Positions 35,949 to 45,536 of a stretch of DNA of 64,000 bases are shown here, piece by piece. Below the pieces are notes generated by a model. That model did not search any database, was not told where the DNA came from, and saw nothing but the letters and a program-made list of their open reading frames with translations. Position 1 is the stretch's first letter; each line of letters begins with the position of its first letter. The stretch comes from Acinetobacter gyllenbergii CIP 110306 = MTCC 11365 (lineage in GTDB: Bacteria > Pseudomonadota > Gammaproteobacteria > Pseudomonadales > Moraxellaceae): NCBI RefSeq assembly GCF_000413855.1, contig NZ_ATGG01000061.1:62001-126000 (forward strand), read 5' to 3'. Position numbers and translations under genes: made by a program.

Positions 35949-36361
35949 ATGGTCCCATTTCCTATTGGTATGAAGTCATTGTAGGTATTAATAAATCTTT
36001 CGACAAGTCTTTGTGCCATTACTCGCGCTCTCTACCCACTCAAAACCAGAAAAAACGGCTCAATAAAGAGAAAAATATAAACCATAAAATTCAGTAATTT
36101 AATTCGACCACACCCTAAAACATTCTCTTTTTCTCCCGAACCAGATAGACAATATTGCAATAATTACACAGAGTCATTGACAATGTGTAATTATTGGCTT
36201 AATAATATTCACATGCCTAAACGTCATTCGATACAAATCGAAGTGAAAGTGGACGGGATCAAGGACTTTGTTCATCAGGGAAAATGAAGATTATAAAAAT
36301 CATCATCTTAGAAATCTAACTGATGCTCAATTTATTAAAATCGTGTGAAGAGGAAAAATAT
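35949..36361. other. Divergent promoter region tetR / EthA-like gene
   Basis: 412 bases containing palindromic operator 2 at 36158-36196. A Shine-Dalgarno GAGG lies just before the monooxygenase ATG at 36362. No other gene or repeat seen. Confidence 0.6.
36158..36196. promoter_or_regulatory. Palindromic operator 2 (EthA-like operon promoter)
   Basis: A 39-bp palindrome with arms CAATAATTACACAGAGTCA and TGACAATGTGTAATTATTG around one base (17 of 19 positions symmetric). It is the same core as operator 1. It lies 210 bases before tetR and 165 bases before the monooxygenase start. Confidence 0.85.
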
Positions 36362-37897
36362 ATGAGTACATCAGATCAAATTACTATTACTGATGTTTTA
36401 ATTATCGGCGCAGGGATCTCAGGTATTAGCGCAGCCTACCATTTAAAAAAATATAGACCGAATACAACATTCACACTGCTAGAAGGTCGTGACGAAATTG
36501 GAGGCACATGGAGCCTGTTCCGTTACCCAGGCATTCGTTCAGATTCAGACATGCAGTCATTTGCATTTGGCTTTAAACCGTGGACCAATAAAAGGGTTTT
36601 TGGCAGTGCTCAAATGATCTGTAATTATTTAAAAGAAACGATCACTGAGAACGACATCGAATCTCACATTCGCTTTGGCCATTATATGAGCAGCGCCGAA
36701 TTCTCATCTTCTGAAGGTCTATGGACAGTAAAAGTGAAGCGTCAAGACCAGAAAGTTTTAACCACTTTCCGCTCCCGCTTCTTACTGATGAGTACCGGTT
36801 ATTATGACTATGATAACGGTTATACACCTGAATTTAAAGGAGCTGAGGAATTTCAAGGACTCATTATTCATCCCCAACACTGGCCAGAAAACCTCGATTA
36901 TTCTGGTAAAAAGGTGGTAGTGATTGGTAGTGGCGCAACAGCCGTGACCTTAATTCCTGCAATGGCTGAAAAGGTTAGGCATATTACCATGCTCCAGAGA
37001 TCACCAAGCTATGTCATGGCAGCGCCAAGTACAGATGCAATCGCGAATACTCTCAATCGTGTTTTCTCACCACAACGTGCTTTCGATCTGATCCGCCATA
37101 AAAATATTGCCTTGACTCGGGGCGTCTACAATTTAAGTCGTCGCTTTCCGAAGCTGATGCGTCGTTTTCTAATCTCGGATGTAGAACGAAATCTACCAAA
37201 AGACTTTGATGTAGCGACTCATTTTTCACCGAAATACAATCCGTGGGATGAACGTTTATGTGTTGTACCCGATGGAGATATGTTCAAAGCAATTTCTGTA
37301 GGTAAAGCGTCTGTGGTCACCGATCATATTGAACGTTTTAGCAAAGAAGGCATTTTACTTAAATCAGGTAAAACATTAGCAGCCGATATTATTGTGACCG
37401 CTACAGGCCTCAATGCTGTCGCATTTAGCAAGACGCAATTGATTGTGGACGGGAAAAAAATAGTTTATCCAGAGACCACTATTTTCAAATCAATGATGTT
37501 ATCCGATATTCCCAACTTTGCTTTCGCATTCGGCTACACCAATCTGGCATGGACCTTAAAAGTTGATCTGGTCTGGAAACACTTCTGTAGATTACTGGAT
37601 TACATGGATGAAAATAAGTACGCAACATTCACACCGGTCATCAGTGATAAAAGCATGAAACGCATTCCATTTGTAGATCTGAACTCAGGCTACATTCAAC
37701 GAAGCATCGCACAATTTCCAATGGCAGGTACTCAAGGTCCATGGATTGTAAAACAAGATTATAAATTCGATGTTGAACGACTCCGTAAAGGTCCCATTTT
37801 TGATAAAGAACTATGTTTTACAGATGTTGGGCTTAAGAAAAAGCCAAGTGTTGTTCCCGCAGAAACAATGCCAGAACAGATCAAAATTCAGGCTTAA
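36362..37897 (+). CDS. EthA-like Baeyer-Villiger monooxygenase
   Basis: Type I Baeyer-Villiger monooxygenase, 511 aa. FAD motif GAGISG, substrate-domain segment GGTWSLFRYPGIRSDSDM, BVMO fingerprint FQGLIIHPQHWP (residues 164-175) and NADPH motif GSGATA are all present. Wording along the chain closely follows mycobacterial EthA (HIRFGH, YNPWDERLCVVPDGD, TATGLN). EthA oxidises ketones and activates thioamide prodrugs. The start at 36362 follows GAGGAAAAATAT; an upstream in-frame ATG is less likely. It is the first gene of an operon with an esterase and a PhyH dioxygenase ending at a terminator. Confidence 0.92.
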   Translation: MSTSDQITITDVLIIGAGISGISAAYHLKKYRPNTTFTLLEGRDEIGGTWSLFRYPGIRSDSDMQSFAFGFKPWTNKRVFGSAQMICNYLKETITENDIESHIRFGHYMSSAEFSSSEGLWTVKVKRQDQKVLTTFRSRFLLMSTGYYDYDNGYTPEFKGAEEFQGLIIHPQHWPENLDYSGKKVVVIGSGATAVTLIPAMAEKVRHITMLQRSPSYVMAAPSTDAIANTLNRVFSPQRAFDLIRHKNIALTRGVYNLSRRFPKLMRRFLISDVERNLPKDFDVATHFSPKYNPWDERLCVVPDGDMFKAISVGKASVVTDHIERFSKEGILLKSGKTLAADIIVTATGLNAVAFSKTQLIVDGKKIVYPETTIFKSMMLSDIPNFAFAFGYTNLAWTLKVDLVWKHFCRLLDYMDENKYATFTPVISDKSMKRIPFVDLNSGYIQRSIAQFPMAGTQGPWIVKQDYKFDVERLRKGPIFDKELCFTDVGLKKKPSVVPAETMPEQIKIQA

Positions 37898-37966
37898 CAC
37901 AACGATTTACATTGATATCTCTTATTGCCAATAGCAATCAAAGAGAAATCGATCAAGGAAAATATA

Positions 37967-38893
37967 ATGGAAAATATTAAATTTACAAGTAAAGGAATTA
38001 CCTGTTCTGCGTGGTATCTCCCTGCAACCTCAGAAGAGTTTATGACAGCTCAAGGACGGCCTTGCATTGTGATGGCCACAGGTTTTGGCGGTACCAAAGA
38101 TACAGGATTACTCGATTTTGCCGAGCCGTTCAGCCAAGCAGGTTTTGATACATTGGTATTTGACTATCGCGGATTTGGCGAGTCAGCAGGCTCTCCTAGA
38201 CAACATGTCTCTTACCTTCAACAGCGTGAGGATTATCATGCTGCAATTGAAGCTGCAAGGAGTTTGCCCCATGTAGATGGAAGTCGTATTGCGCTGTGGG
38301 GCACGTCTTATTCGGGTGGTCATGTGGTGGTGGTTGCTGCCCAAGATCCAAAAATATCGGCTGTCGTCTCCATGAATCCAGCAACTGATGGTTTAGCCGC
38401 GCTAAAACAAGTATTCCAGTATGGTGGAATAAAGCAGATAACAACTGCGATCGGTCATGGCATTAAAGATTTAATGCATGCCATCACTCAACGCCCTCCT
38501 CATCTGATTCCAATTGTTGGACAACCCGGTACGGCTGCCATGATCAGTACACCCGGTGCTGAAGAAAGCTATACCGCAATGGCGGGTCCAACTTGGCGGA
38601 ATGAGGTCTGTGCTCGCGCAGCGCTCGAAGTTTCATACAACCGGCCCGTTACTTTCGCAAAAAAAGTGAAGTGCCCTGCTTTGATCCAAGTTGGTTCCAA
38701 TGACCAGATCGCACCACCAAATCCAGCCCGAAAAACGGCACGTCTGATTCAAGGCCCTGCTGAACTGCTGGAATATCCGATTGATCATTTTGATTTTTAT
38801 ACCGAATCATGGCATGGCGCGGTACTCAATGATCAGATCGGTTTCTTGAAAAAGGCACTTGCTCCACAGACCAAGCGAAATGAAAATTTATAA
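37967..38893 (+). CDS. Alpha/beta hydrolase (esterase)
   Basis: 308-aa alpha/beta hydrolase with oxyanion region MATGFGGTKD, nucleophile elbow GTSYSGG and a histidine near IDHFDFY. The start at 37967 follows AAGGAAAATATA. It probably hydrolyses the ester made by the Baeyer-Villiger enzyme encoded 70 bases upstream, giving an alcohol and an acid. No signal peptide, so cytoplasmic. Confidence 0.88.
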   Translation: MENIKFTSKGITCSAWYLPATSEEFMTAQGRPCIVMATGFGGTKDTGLLDFAEPFSQAGFDTLVFDYRGFGESAGSPRQHVSYLQQREDYHAAIEAARSLPHVDGSRIALWGTSYSGGHVVVVAAQDPKISAVVSMNPATDGLAALKQVFQYGGIKQITTAIGHGIKDLMHAITQRPPHLIPIVGQPGTAAMISTPGAEESYTAMAGPTWRNEVCARAALEVSYNRPVTFAKKVKCPALIQVGSNDQIAPPNPARKTARLIQGPAELLEYPIDHFDFYTESWHGAVLNDQIGFLKKALAPQTKRNENL

Positions 38894-39088
38894 ATTTTCA
38901 CTGTAGAAAATAATTTAATTCAAATACATACATAAGCTCATAGCATTCTGTGACAGCCTCAAAAATTTAATCAGCTATCGCGATGAAGACTAAAAACTGA
39001 AGCGTTATGTATGCAAACCAATCGCACAACAAAGCAGTTCATTTAAATGCTTTGAAATATCATCAATCAGGATGGATAAGGAATTCTT

Positions 39089-39964
39089 ATGTCACTCGTC
39101 AAATTAAGCAAAGATACACAAGTCAATGAAATTGTTTCGATTATTAAAAGAGATGGTGGTGTCATCATTGAAAATTTTTTAAATGATGAAATGACCCACG
39201 ATATTTATCAAACATTATCTGAGCAATTAGAGTTGATTCCAGATGGAGAAGATGAATATTTTGCGGGTACGAAAACCCGCCGAATGAGCCGTTTATTTGC
39301 GCGCTTGCCACAAATGCCATTGGTCGCAATGAATCCAGTATTTTTAGATACCGCAAAAGCGATTCTCCAAACTCCACTACAGGCATGGAGCGGTGAAAAT
39401 AGAATTGAACTTTATCCAGACATTCAGGTTGGTGTGACTCAAGCGATTCAGATCTGGCCAGGTCAAAAAGCACAACCCCTACATCGTGACGATACGGTAT
39501 GGATGTGGCAACATCCGGGTTATGGTCGTGAAGCCAGAGTACAAATCATGTTTGCTGTGACTGATTTTACAGAAGAAAATGGTGCGACTCGCGTCATTCC
39601 AGCCAGCCATTTGTGGGATGATCAAAGAGTACCTAAAGAAGATGAAACCATCGCGGCCGAAATGAAAGCTGGAGATGCTTTAATCTGGATTGGCTCAACC
39701 TATCATGGTGGAGGTGCCAATGTCAGCCACGCACCTCGTATTGGATTGACTATGTCTTATGATCTGGGCTTTCTCAGACAGGAAGAAAACCATTATTTAT
39801 CTCTCTCCACCGAAACAATTAAAAGCTTCCCTGATGAGTTAAGAGGATTACTAGGTTGGAATATGAGCACCACTTTTGTTGGATTTGTCGAACATGAAGG
39901 TAAGATGATGAGTCCGATCGATATGTTAAATGTTCAGGAGTTTAAAACCACTGGGATTATCTGA
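39089..39964 (+). CDS. Phytanoyl-CoA dioxygenase (PhyH)-family protein
   Basis: 291-aa Fe(II)/2-oxoglutarate-dependent dioxygenase. The iron ligands H132-x-D134 (PLHRDD) and distal H206 (STYHGGG) are visible, followed by the 2-oxoglutarate-binding arginine in APRIGLTM. It would hydroxylate a substrate next to the EthA-like monooxygenase and esterase in the same operon. A terminator follows 25 bases after the stop. Substrate unknown; it need not be a CoA ester. Confidence 0.88.
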   Translation: MSLVKLSKDTQVNEIVSIIKRDGGVIIENFLNDEMTHDIYQTLSEQLELIPDGEDEYFAGTKTRRMSRLFARLPQMPLVAMNPVFLDTAKAILQTPLQAWSGENRIELYPDIQVGVTQAIQIWPGQKAQPLHRDDTVWMWQHPGYGREARVQIMFAVTDFTEENGATRVIPASHLWDDQRVPKEDETIAAEMKAGDALIWIGSTYHGGGANVSHAPRIGLTMSYDLGFLRQEENHYLSLSTETIKSFPDELRGLLGWNMSTTFVGFVEHEGKMMSPIDMLNVQEFKTTGII

Positions 39965-40382
39965 GCCTTGGTATCTGGAAATTGGAAAGTAAGAAAACGT
40001 CGATCAAGTCGACTTTTTCTTACGCTTTTTATCGCAAATCACTGCCTGAAGATTTAAAAACTTCTGGATGCTTTAAATATTTTCATCACATTCTTATCAG
40101 TTCATTTAGACCATAAAATCAATCACTGGTATGCAAAAGCCTATATGCAACTGTGCTGTGCATGTTTGAAATCACCTTCAATGCAATTCTAGATATACTT
40201 TTCCTCACATCAACGCGAGTCAGTGGTTTCGGTAATAGGGCTAAAATGCTCAATCGACACTGATTAATGCTCTCATCTCCACACTGTTTCCACACTTTAA
40301 TAATCGGCATTACACAAATATTCAAAATAATAGCAGCATCAAAAACTACCCTCATCTAGACAGTATGCCGAAGGGCCAATTT
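39965..40382. other. Intergenic region with terminator
   Basis: About 418 bases. A hairpin terminator sits at 39989-40023; the rest holds no convincing gene (short minus-strand frames lack domains) and must contain the promoter of the lipase gene. Confidence 0.5.
39989..40023 (+). terminator. Terminator after the EthA/esterase/PhyH operon
   Basis: GTAAGAAAA-C-GTCGA pairs with TCGAC-T-TTTTCTTAC (14 pairs, one mismatch), followed by GCTTTTTATC. Suggests the three genes form one transcript. Confidence 0.7.
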
Positions 40383-42392
40383 ATGAAAAGACTTATATTT
40401 CCTCTATATCAGCCACTGTGTATTCTGACTGTATTTAGCGTTCTAGTAACAAGTGGCTGTCAGGTGGTTAGCCTAAAAAAACAGACGTTGCATACTACGA
40501 TTGCCAATGAACGTAACAGTATTCTCACTCAAGGAAAGTTGAGTAGCGCCAGCCTGAATCTGCTCTATATGTCCGATATGGACATGAAATTGTGCATGAA
40601 AAACCCAAATGTATGTATTGTCGATCTGGAAAAAATTCCTCAGGTACAAACAGAACAATTATTATCAGCCGCGAGCGAGTTGTATCTGTCCAGAGCTTTG
40701 ACTCTTGCAGACTCACATGATTGTAAAATCAATAAAAGTACTAAACTAGAATCTAAACCAGCCCAACAGGTGAATGAATGTTTAGACCAACAACTGCAAG
40801 CCTTAGATAAAAGTATTCGTTACAGCTATGCCTATCTGTTTAAGACTTCTCGTCAGCCTCAAGAGCGTATTTTTGATAACCGTCAGGTGCAAATTCGGGA
40901 CTTTTATAATCAGGCACTGAACCAGTTAGTAAATGTGTACAGTGCTAAGAATTCATCAGCGACGATTCCAGACAGTATTCAAATTGGTGAAAGTACTTAT
41001 AAGATTGATATTGATTCATATCCCAATCTACAAGGTAAAAAGCTTGAGAAATTTACCTCAAGCTACAACATGAACTTCTCTGGATTAAGAACCATTAACC
41101 GTCGTGATGGTTTCGGTGCAGATTTCGTCGCGGTTTTGCACACTAAAGAAAATGATCCCAAAAATGGAAATCCATATATTCTTGATCCACTGAGCTATGC
41201 TTACCCAAAGGGCGTTAATCCCAATATCCACCAAGCCCATTATCTTGCATCGACGCTGATTGCCCAGCCAGTCGATGAGCAAGCCACACTCAGCGAGATA
41301 CTCAATCGGCCTGATTTCAAAATAAAAATCTACGATCCTTACAATGTAGAAAAGATCAAAATTGAAGATAAAGAATATTCCCTTGCTGCGAACTTCTCTG
41401 CACCCTATGGTTTATGGTTAGCGGAGAATAACTTGGGCTCTGCTGCCTACCTAACCTTGATTGACCGTAATCAACGTTTGACCATGCCTCATCTATATAT
41501 GCTGGAACCTTATAATCCGAATAAAAAAGTGATTGTATTGATCCATGGACTCGCCAGTAGCCCAGAAGCGTGGATTGCGGTGACCAATGAAATTATGGGC
41601 GATAAGACGCTACGTGAGCATTACCAAGTCTGGCAAGTATTTTACTCAACTAATATGCCCATTCTGGAAAGCCGCTTTCAGATTTCTGCTTTATTGAAAC
41701 AAACATTTGCTTCTCTTAATCCCCAAGACCCTGCATCTCAAAATGCTGTTTTGATTGGTCATAGCATGGGAGGAATTATTAGCCGCCTTTTAGTCAGTCA
41801 TGCAGATATTTCAAAAGAAGCCTTACCAATGATGAGTAACCACGTTCAAGCACGTATGAGAAAACACCCTGTTATAGGCGAACGCTTAAAGATGGAACCG
41901 ATTCCAAATTTTGATCGCGTCATTTTCCTCGCTGCGCCTCATCGTGGAACAAGCTATGCGGACCGCTGGTTCACTGTAACTGCACGAAAGATTATTGGAC
42001 TGCCCTCAGCATTTTTAAAAACATTAACCGATACACTCACGAGCTATGACGATGATCTGAAAGACTTTGTAAGAACCATCAACAATAGGCTACAAAATGG
42101 CCCTAGCGATCTAAGTAATAAATCGGAATTTATGGAACTCACCTCGGATATACAGCCTAAAGAAGGTCTAGTTTTTCATTCCATCATGGGCAATATCAGC
42201 AAAAGTAATGATACTGATACGATTACCGATGGCATTGTTCCTTATAAAAGTGCTCATTTAGAAGGTGCGATTTCAGAGAAAATCATTAAAGGTGGGCACT
42301 CTATTCAAATAAAGCCTGAAACGGTATTGGAACTTCGCCGTATCTTAAGTCAACATTTAACCGAGCATGGTTTAAACAAAATGAAAAACTAA
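40383..42392 (+). CDS. Secreted alpha/beta-hydrolase lipoprotein (lipase-like)
   Basis: 669-aa lipoprotein with a signal sequence ending in the lipobox VTSGC. A long N-terminal region of unknown fold (residues about 30-370) precedes a C-terminal alpha/beta-hydrolase domain: oxyanion loop LIHGLASSPEAW, nucleophile elbow GHSMGGIISR, and a histidine in GGHSIQ near the end. It would act at the cell envelope on esters or lipids. The start at 40383 is chosen because the hydrophobic signal follows directly. A strong terminator follows. The FadL porin nearby fits uptake of released hydrophobic products. Confidence 0.85.
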   Translation: MKRLIFPLYQPLCILTVFSVLVTSGCQVVSLKKQTLHTTIANERNSILTQGKLSSASLNLLYMSDMDMKLCMKNPNVCIVDLEKIPQVQTEQLLSAASELYLSRALTLADSHDCKINKSTKLESKPAQQVNECLDQQLQALDKSIRYSYAYLFKTSRQPQERIFDNRQVQIRDFYNQALNQLVNVYSAKNSSATIPDSIQIGESTYKIDIDSYPNLQGKKLEKFTSSYNMNFSGLRTINRRDGFGADFVAVLHTKENDPKNGNPYILDPLSYAYPKGVNPNIHQAHYLASTLIAQPVDEQATLSEILNRPDFKIKIYDPYNVEKIKIEDKEYSLAANFSAPYGLWLAENNLGSAAYLTLIDRNQRLTMPHLYMLEPYNPNKKVIVLIHGLASSPEAWIAVTNEIMGDKTLREHYQVWQVFYSTNMPILESRFQISALLKQTFASLNPQDPASQNAVLIGHSMGGIISRLLVSHADISKEALPMMSNHVQARMRKHPVIGERLKMEPIPNFDRVIFLAAPHRGTSYADRWFTVTARKIIGLPSAFLKTLTDTLTSYDDDLKDFVRTINNRLQNGPSDLSNKSEFMELTSDIQPKEGLVFHSIMGNISKSNDTDTITDGIVPYKSAHLEGAISEKIIKGGHSIQIKPETVLELRRILSQHLTEHGLNKMKN

Positions 42393-42398
42393 ACTTCC

Positions 42399-42426
42399 AA
42401 AGCTAAAGTGGGAACACTTTAGCTTT
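42399..42426 (+). terminator. Terminator after lipase gene
   Basis: Perfect 12-bp stem AAAGCTAAAGTG / CACTTTAGCTTT with GGAA loop and trailing T run. Confidence 0.9.
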
Positions 42427-42614
42427 TTTCTTTTTATTTCTCGCTTTCCTGTATTCTATTCCGAATCTCTTCTTGCACTTTTAGCGCATTGTCTAATAGT
42501 TTACTGAGCAAGATACCCACTCGGTATATAAGCTAAATAAAGCATCTTGAGGGCTGGTTTAATTCAGCGCATCTTTTCCCAAGCAATCTTTCGCAATTTT
42601 TTCTGCTGACCAAA

Positions 42615-43211
42615 TTACATCAAGCGATTCAACAGCATTAATACTGTTTGTTCCATTTGCTTTTGTTTTTGTGTATCCGTAACACCTTGAACACTGAATC
42701 CCCAATATGCTTCAAATAAACAAGCAAGAACATATGCTGTCGAACTAATCGCATCTTGAGTTGCCTTGGGATACTCCTGTGCCAACTGACTTTCAAAATC
42801 AGGTAACCAGTGCTGTATCCAAAGATCATACAACATCTGCTTGATCAAGGGATTTCTGGCACTTTGCGCAACCAGTTCTAACCAAACAATCAAATCATCC
42901 TGAGTCCGATAAACTTCGGGCGTGAATAACATGATGATTCTATCGCTCAATGGTTTTCCACTAAAACGATGAATAATTTCAGTCCCCATTTCTCCAATAT
43001 AGTGTTCAATGAAAGCATTGATTAAATCTGCACGTGAAGAAAAATAATGATGTACCAACGTACGTTGCATACCTGATGCTTCCGCTACTTTGGCAAAAGT
43101 AATTCCTTCTAGTCCTTCCTTTGCAACTACAGAAACAGCAGCTTGAAGAATTTCATACGACCTTTCATGCGCTTTACTCGGTCTTCCTATCTTGTTTTCC
43201 ATCATCGTCAT
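42615..43211 (-). CDS. TetR/AcrR-family regulator (BetI-like)
   Basis: 198-aa TetR-type protein with helix-turn-helix ITFAKVAEASGMQRTLVHHY and a BetI-type C-terminal helical domain. It is divergent from the membrane protein/FAD oxidase pair at 43293-45493, from which it is separated by 81 bases containing a dyad. Likely local repressor. Confidence 0.88.
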   Translation of the reverse strand: MTMMENKIGRPSKAHERSYEILQAAVSVVAKEGLEGITFAKVAEASGMQRTLVHHYFSSRADLINAFIEHYIGEMGTEIIHRFSGKPLSDRIIMLFTPEVYRTQDDLIVWLELVAQSARNPLIKQMLYDLWIQHWLPDFESQLAQEYPKATQDAISSTAYVLACLFEAYWGFSVQGVTDTQKQKQMEQTVLMLLNRLM

Positions 43212-43254
43212 AAATAAAAAAAATGTTTACTAATTAATCATACCATATTATTTT

Positions 43255-43268
43255 ACTGACATGACAGT
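43255..43268. promoter_or_regulatory. Dyad, possible operator of the second TetR
   Basis: ACTGACATGACAGT is symmetric at 12 of 14 positions and lies 25 bases before the membrane-protein start. Weak evidence only. Confidence 0.35.
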
Positions 43269-43292
43269 CAATTAATTAAAGGAAGTCATATC

Positions 43293-44045
43293 ATGAAAAT
43301 TCTTGGACTTGCTGCTGGTAGCGAAATGGACGCTACAACAGCAAAAATCTTAACTGATAGTGAAATGCTACATGCCTCTATTCTAGAAATTATCAATATC
43401 TGTGGGCTGGTTGCCTGTATTGTATTGGCGCTTTCGGGCTGGATTTACGGCGCAAAATTTCTCAAGAAAAACAATTATCTGCTTGGACTAGAATGGTGGA
43501 TTGTTGCTTTTTCTGCGACAAACTTTGTTTTGTATATGCTGACGGGTGGGCATGTTCATTATTCAATTACAATGTTTCTAGATTCATTCTCACGCAGCTT
43601 TGGTATGCCCGTCATTGCCGTACTAGGCTTAATGGCATTGACCCATAATTATAAACCTACAGCGTTGAAGGAAGTGCTGCTGTTCGTCGCTGCATTCGCG
43701 GGTACTTTTGTTATCTTCCTAGCCGATTTCTTTGACGGGATACGCCCGTATTTTTACGTCATCATGTGGGTGATTCTTTCCATTTATCTCTGCTACTTCA
43801 TTCTTTGCTTAGCGCGTGCTGGGGAAACTCTGCATGCCGTGGCGACAACATTCACTTTAATCGTCAGCCTCGCCGTCGCGATCGTCTATGACTTCTTCCC
43901 GATTCCTGGCGATGATACGCATATGATTTTTATGACCTGGGCATTCATCACTTGGGCTTATGCGGTCATCCAGTTGTATTACGCCTATAACGCACTAGCA
44001 CGTTCCCAGACACTTTCCAGAGAATCTCTGATTCCAGCCCACTAA
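43293..44045 (+). CDS. Seven-helix integral membrane protein of unknown function
   Basis: 250-aa hydrophobic protein with about seven membrane segments (roughly residues 30-50, 65-85, 103-120, 125-146, 152-174, 184-202, 210-232). I do not recognise the family. A lysine sits in the third quarter but no rhodopsin-type motif is present. It precedes an FAD-dependent oxidase by 74 bases and is divergent from a TetR gene, which suggests a transporter or membrane partner for the oxidase substrate. Confidence 0.75.
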   Translation: MKILGLAAGSEMDATTAKILTDSEMLHASILEIINICGLVACIVLALSGWIYGAKFLKKNNYLLGLEWWIVAFSATNFVLYMLTGGHVHYSITMFLDSFSRSFGMPVIAVLGLMALTHNYKPTALKEVLLFVAAFAGTFVIFLADFFDGIRPYFYVIMWVILSIYLCYFILCLARAGETLHAVATTFTLIVSLAVAIVYDFFPIPGDDTHMIFMTWAFITWAYAVIQLYYAYNALARSQTLSRESLIPAH

Positions 44046-44119
44046 CCAACAAAACATCAAATAATTACTTTTAAAATCAAACCCTGTACGCAAGTACAGT
44101 GAAGATAAAAGGATAGCAA

Positions 44120-45493
44120 ATGAATCATTTCAATGAAGAAATGGAGAACTACAATCCAAGCACATTGCCATTTCGATCTCTTGGTGGCTGGGTAGAAGAA
44201 CCAAGTGATCTTCAGCCTGAACTGGAAGTCTCTGTCAATGCTGATGTCATTGTAGTTGGAGCTGGATTTGCGGGGCTTTCCACTGCCCTTGAGCTGACCG
44301 CCCGTGGTGCAAAGGTGATTGTGCTTGAACAGGAGTTTGGTGGTTTCGGTGCCAGTGGGCGTAATGCTGGTTATCTGCTTGGCAGTATGGGCATTGAGTT
44401 TGAAATGTTCGCAAAACGGGTCGGTGTTGAGCACGCACGAAAATTTGTGAATTTTTATGACGAAGCCGTGTGCTACGTCGAAAAGCGTCTAGCCGAGTTG
44501 GAAATTCAATGTGATTACAATCCTTCTGGCATCATACGTGCTGTGATTGATCCTTCTCAGGAAAAATGGCTACGTCGTAGTATGGAGGTTGGTCGTGAAC
44601 TGGGTTCAATCACTCGCTTTGTAGATCAAGCCGAGATGCGCGATCGCGGTATTCCACCAGCGTTTCTATTTGGTAGTGAGCAACGTGGCGGCACGCTCAA
44701 TCCTGGTAAATATGTCGGCGGTTTACGTCGTGCGGCAATTCAGGCAGGCGTTAAGCTCTATGAAAAAACGCCCTTGCTGTCTTACAGTGAAGGCGCGGAG
44801 ATAACCTGCAAGACTCCACGGGGTCGTGCAACTGCCCCAATCGTAGTATTGGCGACAAATGCATTCACACCTCAGTTAGGGTTACTACGTGATAAGGTTG
44901 CGCCGATACGCGTATCAGCAATTGAAACCCAACAGTTGTCTCGAAAGCAATTGGCATCTTTGGGTTGGCAGAATAGAGAAGGAATTATTACACCGCATCT
45001 CATGATGGAGAGCCATCGTCTCACAGCACACAATACGATGGTGTTGACGGTGAAGAAGTTAAATTATGTTTATGGTTCAAAGACTCCGAATGTGCCAGAT
45101 CAAGATGCCTATGCTGCACTGGCACAGACCTTGCGTGAACGTCATCCTACCTTGCAAGGTCTTGGTATTAAGCATTGCTGGAGTGGTTACGTTAGCGTGG
45201 CATATGATTTTCTGCCTGTGGTAGGTACTACAGGAACACATCAAAATATTATCTATGTTGCTGGCTGTACTGGGCATGGGCTTGCTACTCAGTCCTTTAT
45301 GGGGCAGTTACTTGCCGAGAAAATCAAAGGCGTTGAGAATCCTATTTTAACAGCCCTGTATCATAAAACACCTTCGACCCTCCCTGAACCATTGCAGTGG
45401 TGTGCTTTTAAAACCGCTTTCTCAGCGGCTGCTTTTTATGATCGTCTAACTGACCGTAAAGCACGTTCTATGAGTACAGATTTGGAGATATAA
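44120..45493 (+). CDS. FAD-dependent amine/D-amino-acid oxidase-like protein (DAO, PuuB-like)
   Basis: 457-aa DAO-family flavoenzyme. It starts with an FAD site VIVVGAGFAGLSTALEL, then GGFGASGRNAGY, typical of gamma-glutamylputrescine oxidase-like enzymes, and ends with the second flavin-binding segment YVAGCTGHGLATQ. It would oxidise an amine or amino acid to an aldehyde or keto compound. An AGGA precedes the ATG. A perfect terminator follows. The membrane protein upstream and the TetR suggest a small uptake-and-oxidation unit. Confidence 0.85.
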   Translation: MNHFNEEMENYNPSTLPFRSLGGWVEEPSDLQPELEVSVNADVIVVGAGFAGLSTALELTARGAKVIVLEQEFGGFGASGRNAGYLLGSMGIEFEMFAKRVGVEHARKFVNFYDEAVCYVEKRLAELEIQCDYNPSGIIRAVIDPSQEKWLRRSMEVGRELGSITRFVDQAEMRDRGIPPAFLFGSEQRGGTLNPGKYVGGLRRAAIQAGVKLYEKTPLLSYSEGAEITCKTPRGRATAPIVVLATNAFTPQLGLLRDKVAPIRVSAIETQQLSRKQLASLGWQNREGIITPHLMMESHRLTAHNTMVLTVKKLNYVYGSKTPNVPDQDAYAALAQTLRERHPTLQGLGIKHCWSGYVSVAYDFLPVVGTTGTHQNIIYVAGCTGHGLATQSFMGQLLAEKIKGVENPILTALYHKTPSTLPEPLQWCAFKTAFSAAAFYDRLTDRKARSMSTDLEI

Positions 45494-45504
45494 AAACTTT
45501 AAAT

Positions 45505-45536
45505 AAACAAGCCCTTGAAAGATCAAGGGCTTGTTT
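45505..45536 (+). terminator. Terminator after DAO gene
   Basis: Perfect 14-bp stem AAACAAGCCCTTGA / TCAAGGGCTTGTTT with a four-base loop; may work in both directions. Confidence 0.9.

Noticed and set aside
43293..44045. Microbial rhodopsin (seven hydrophobic helices)
   Set aside because: No retinal-binding lysine in a helix-G context and no rhodopsin proton-pump motif are visible.
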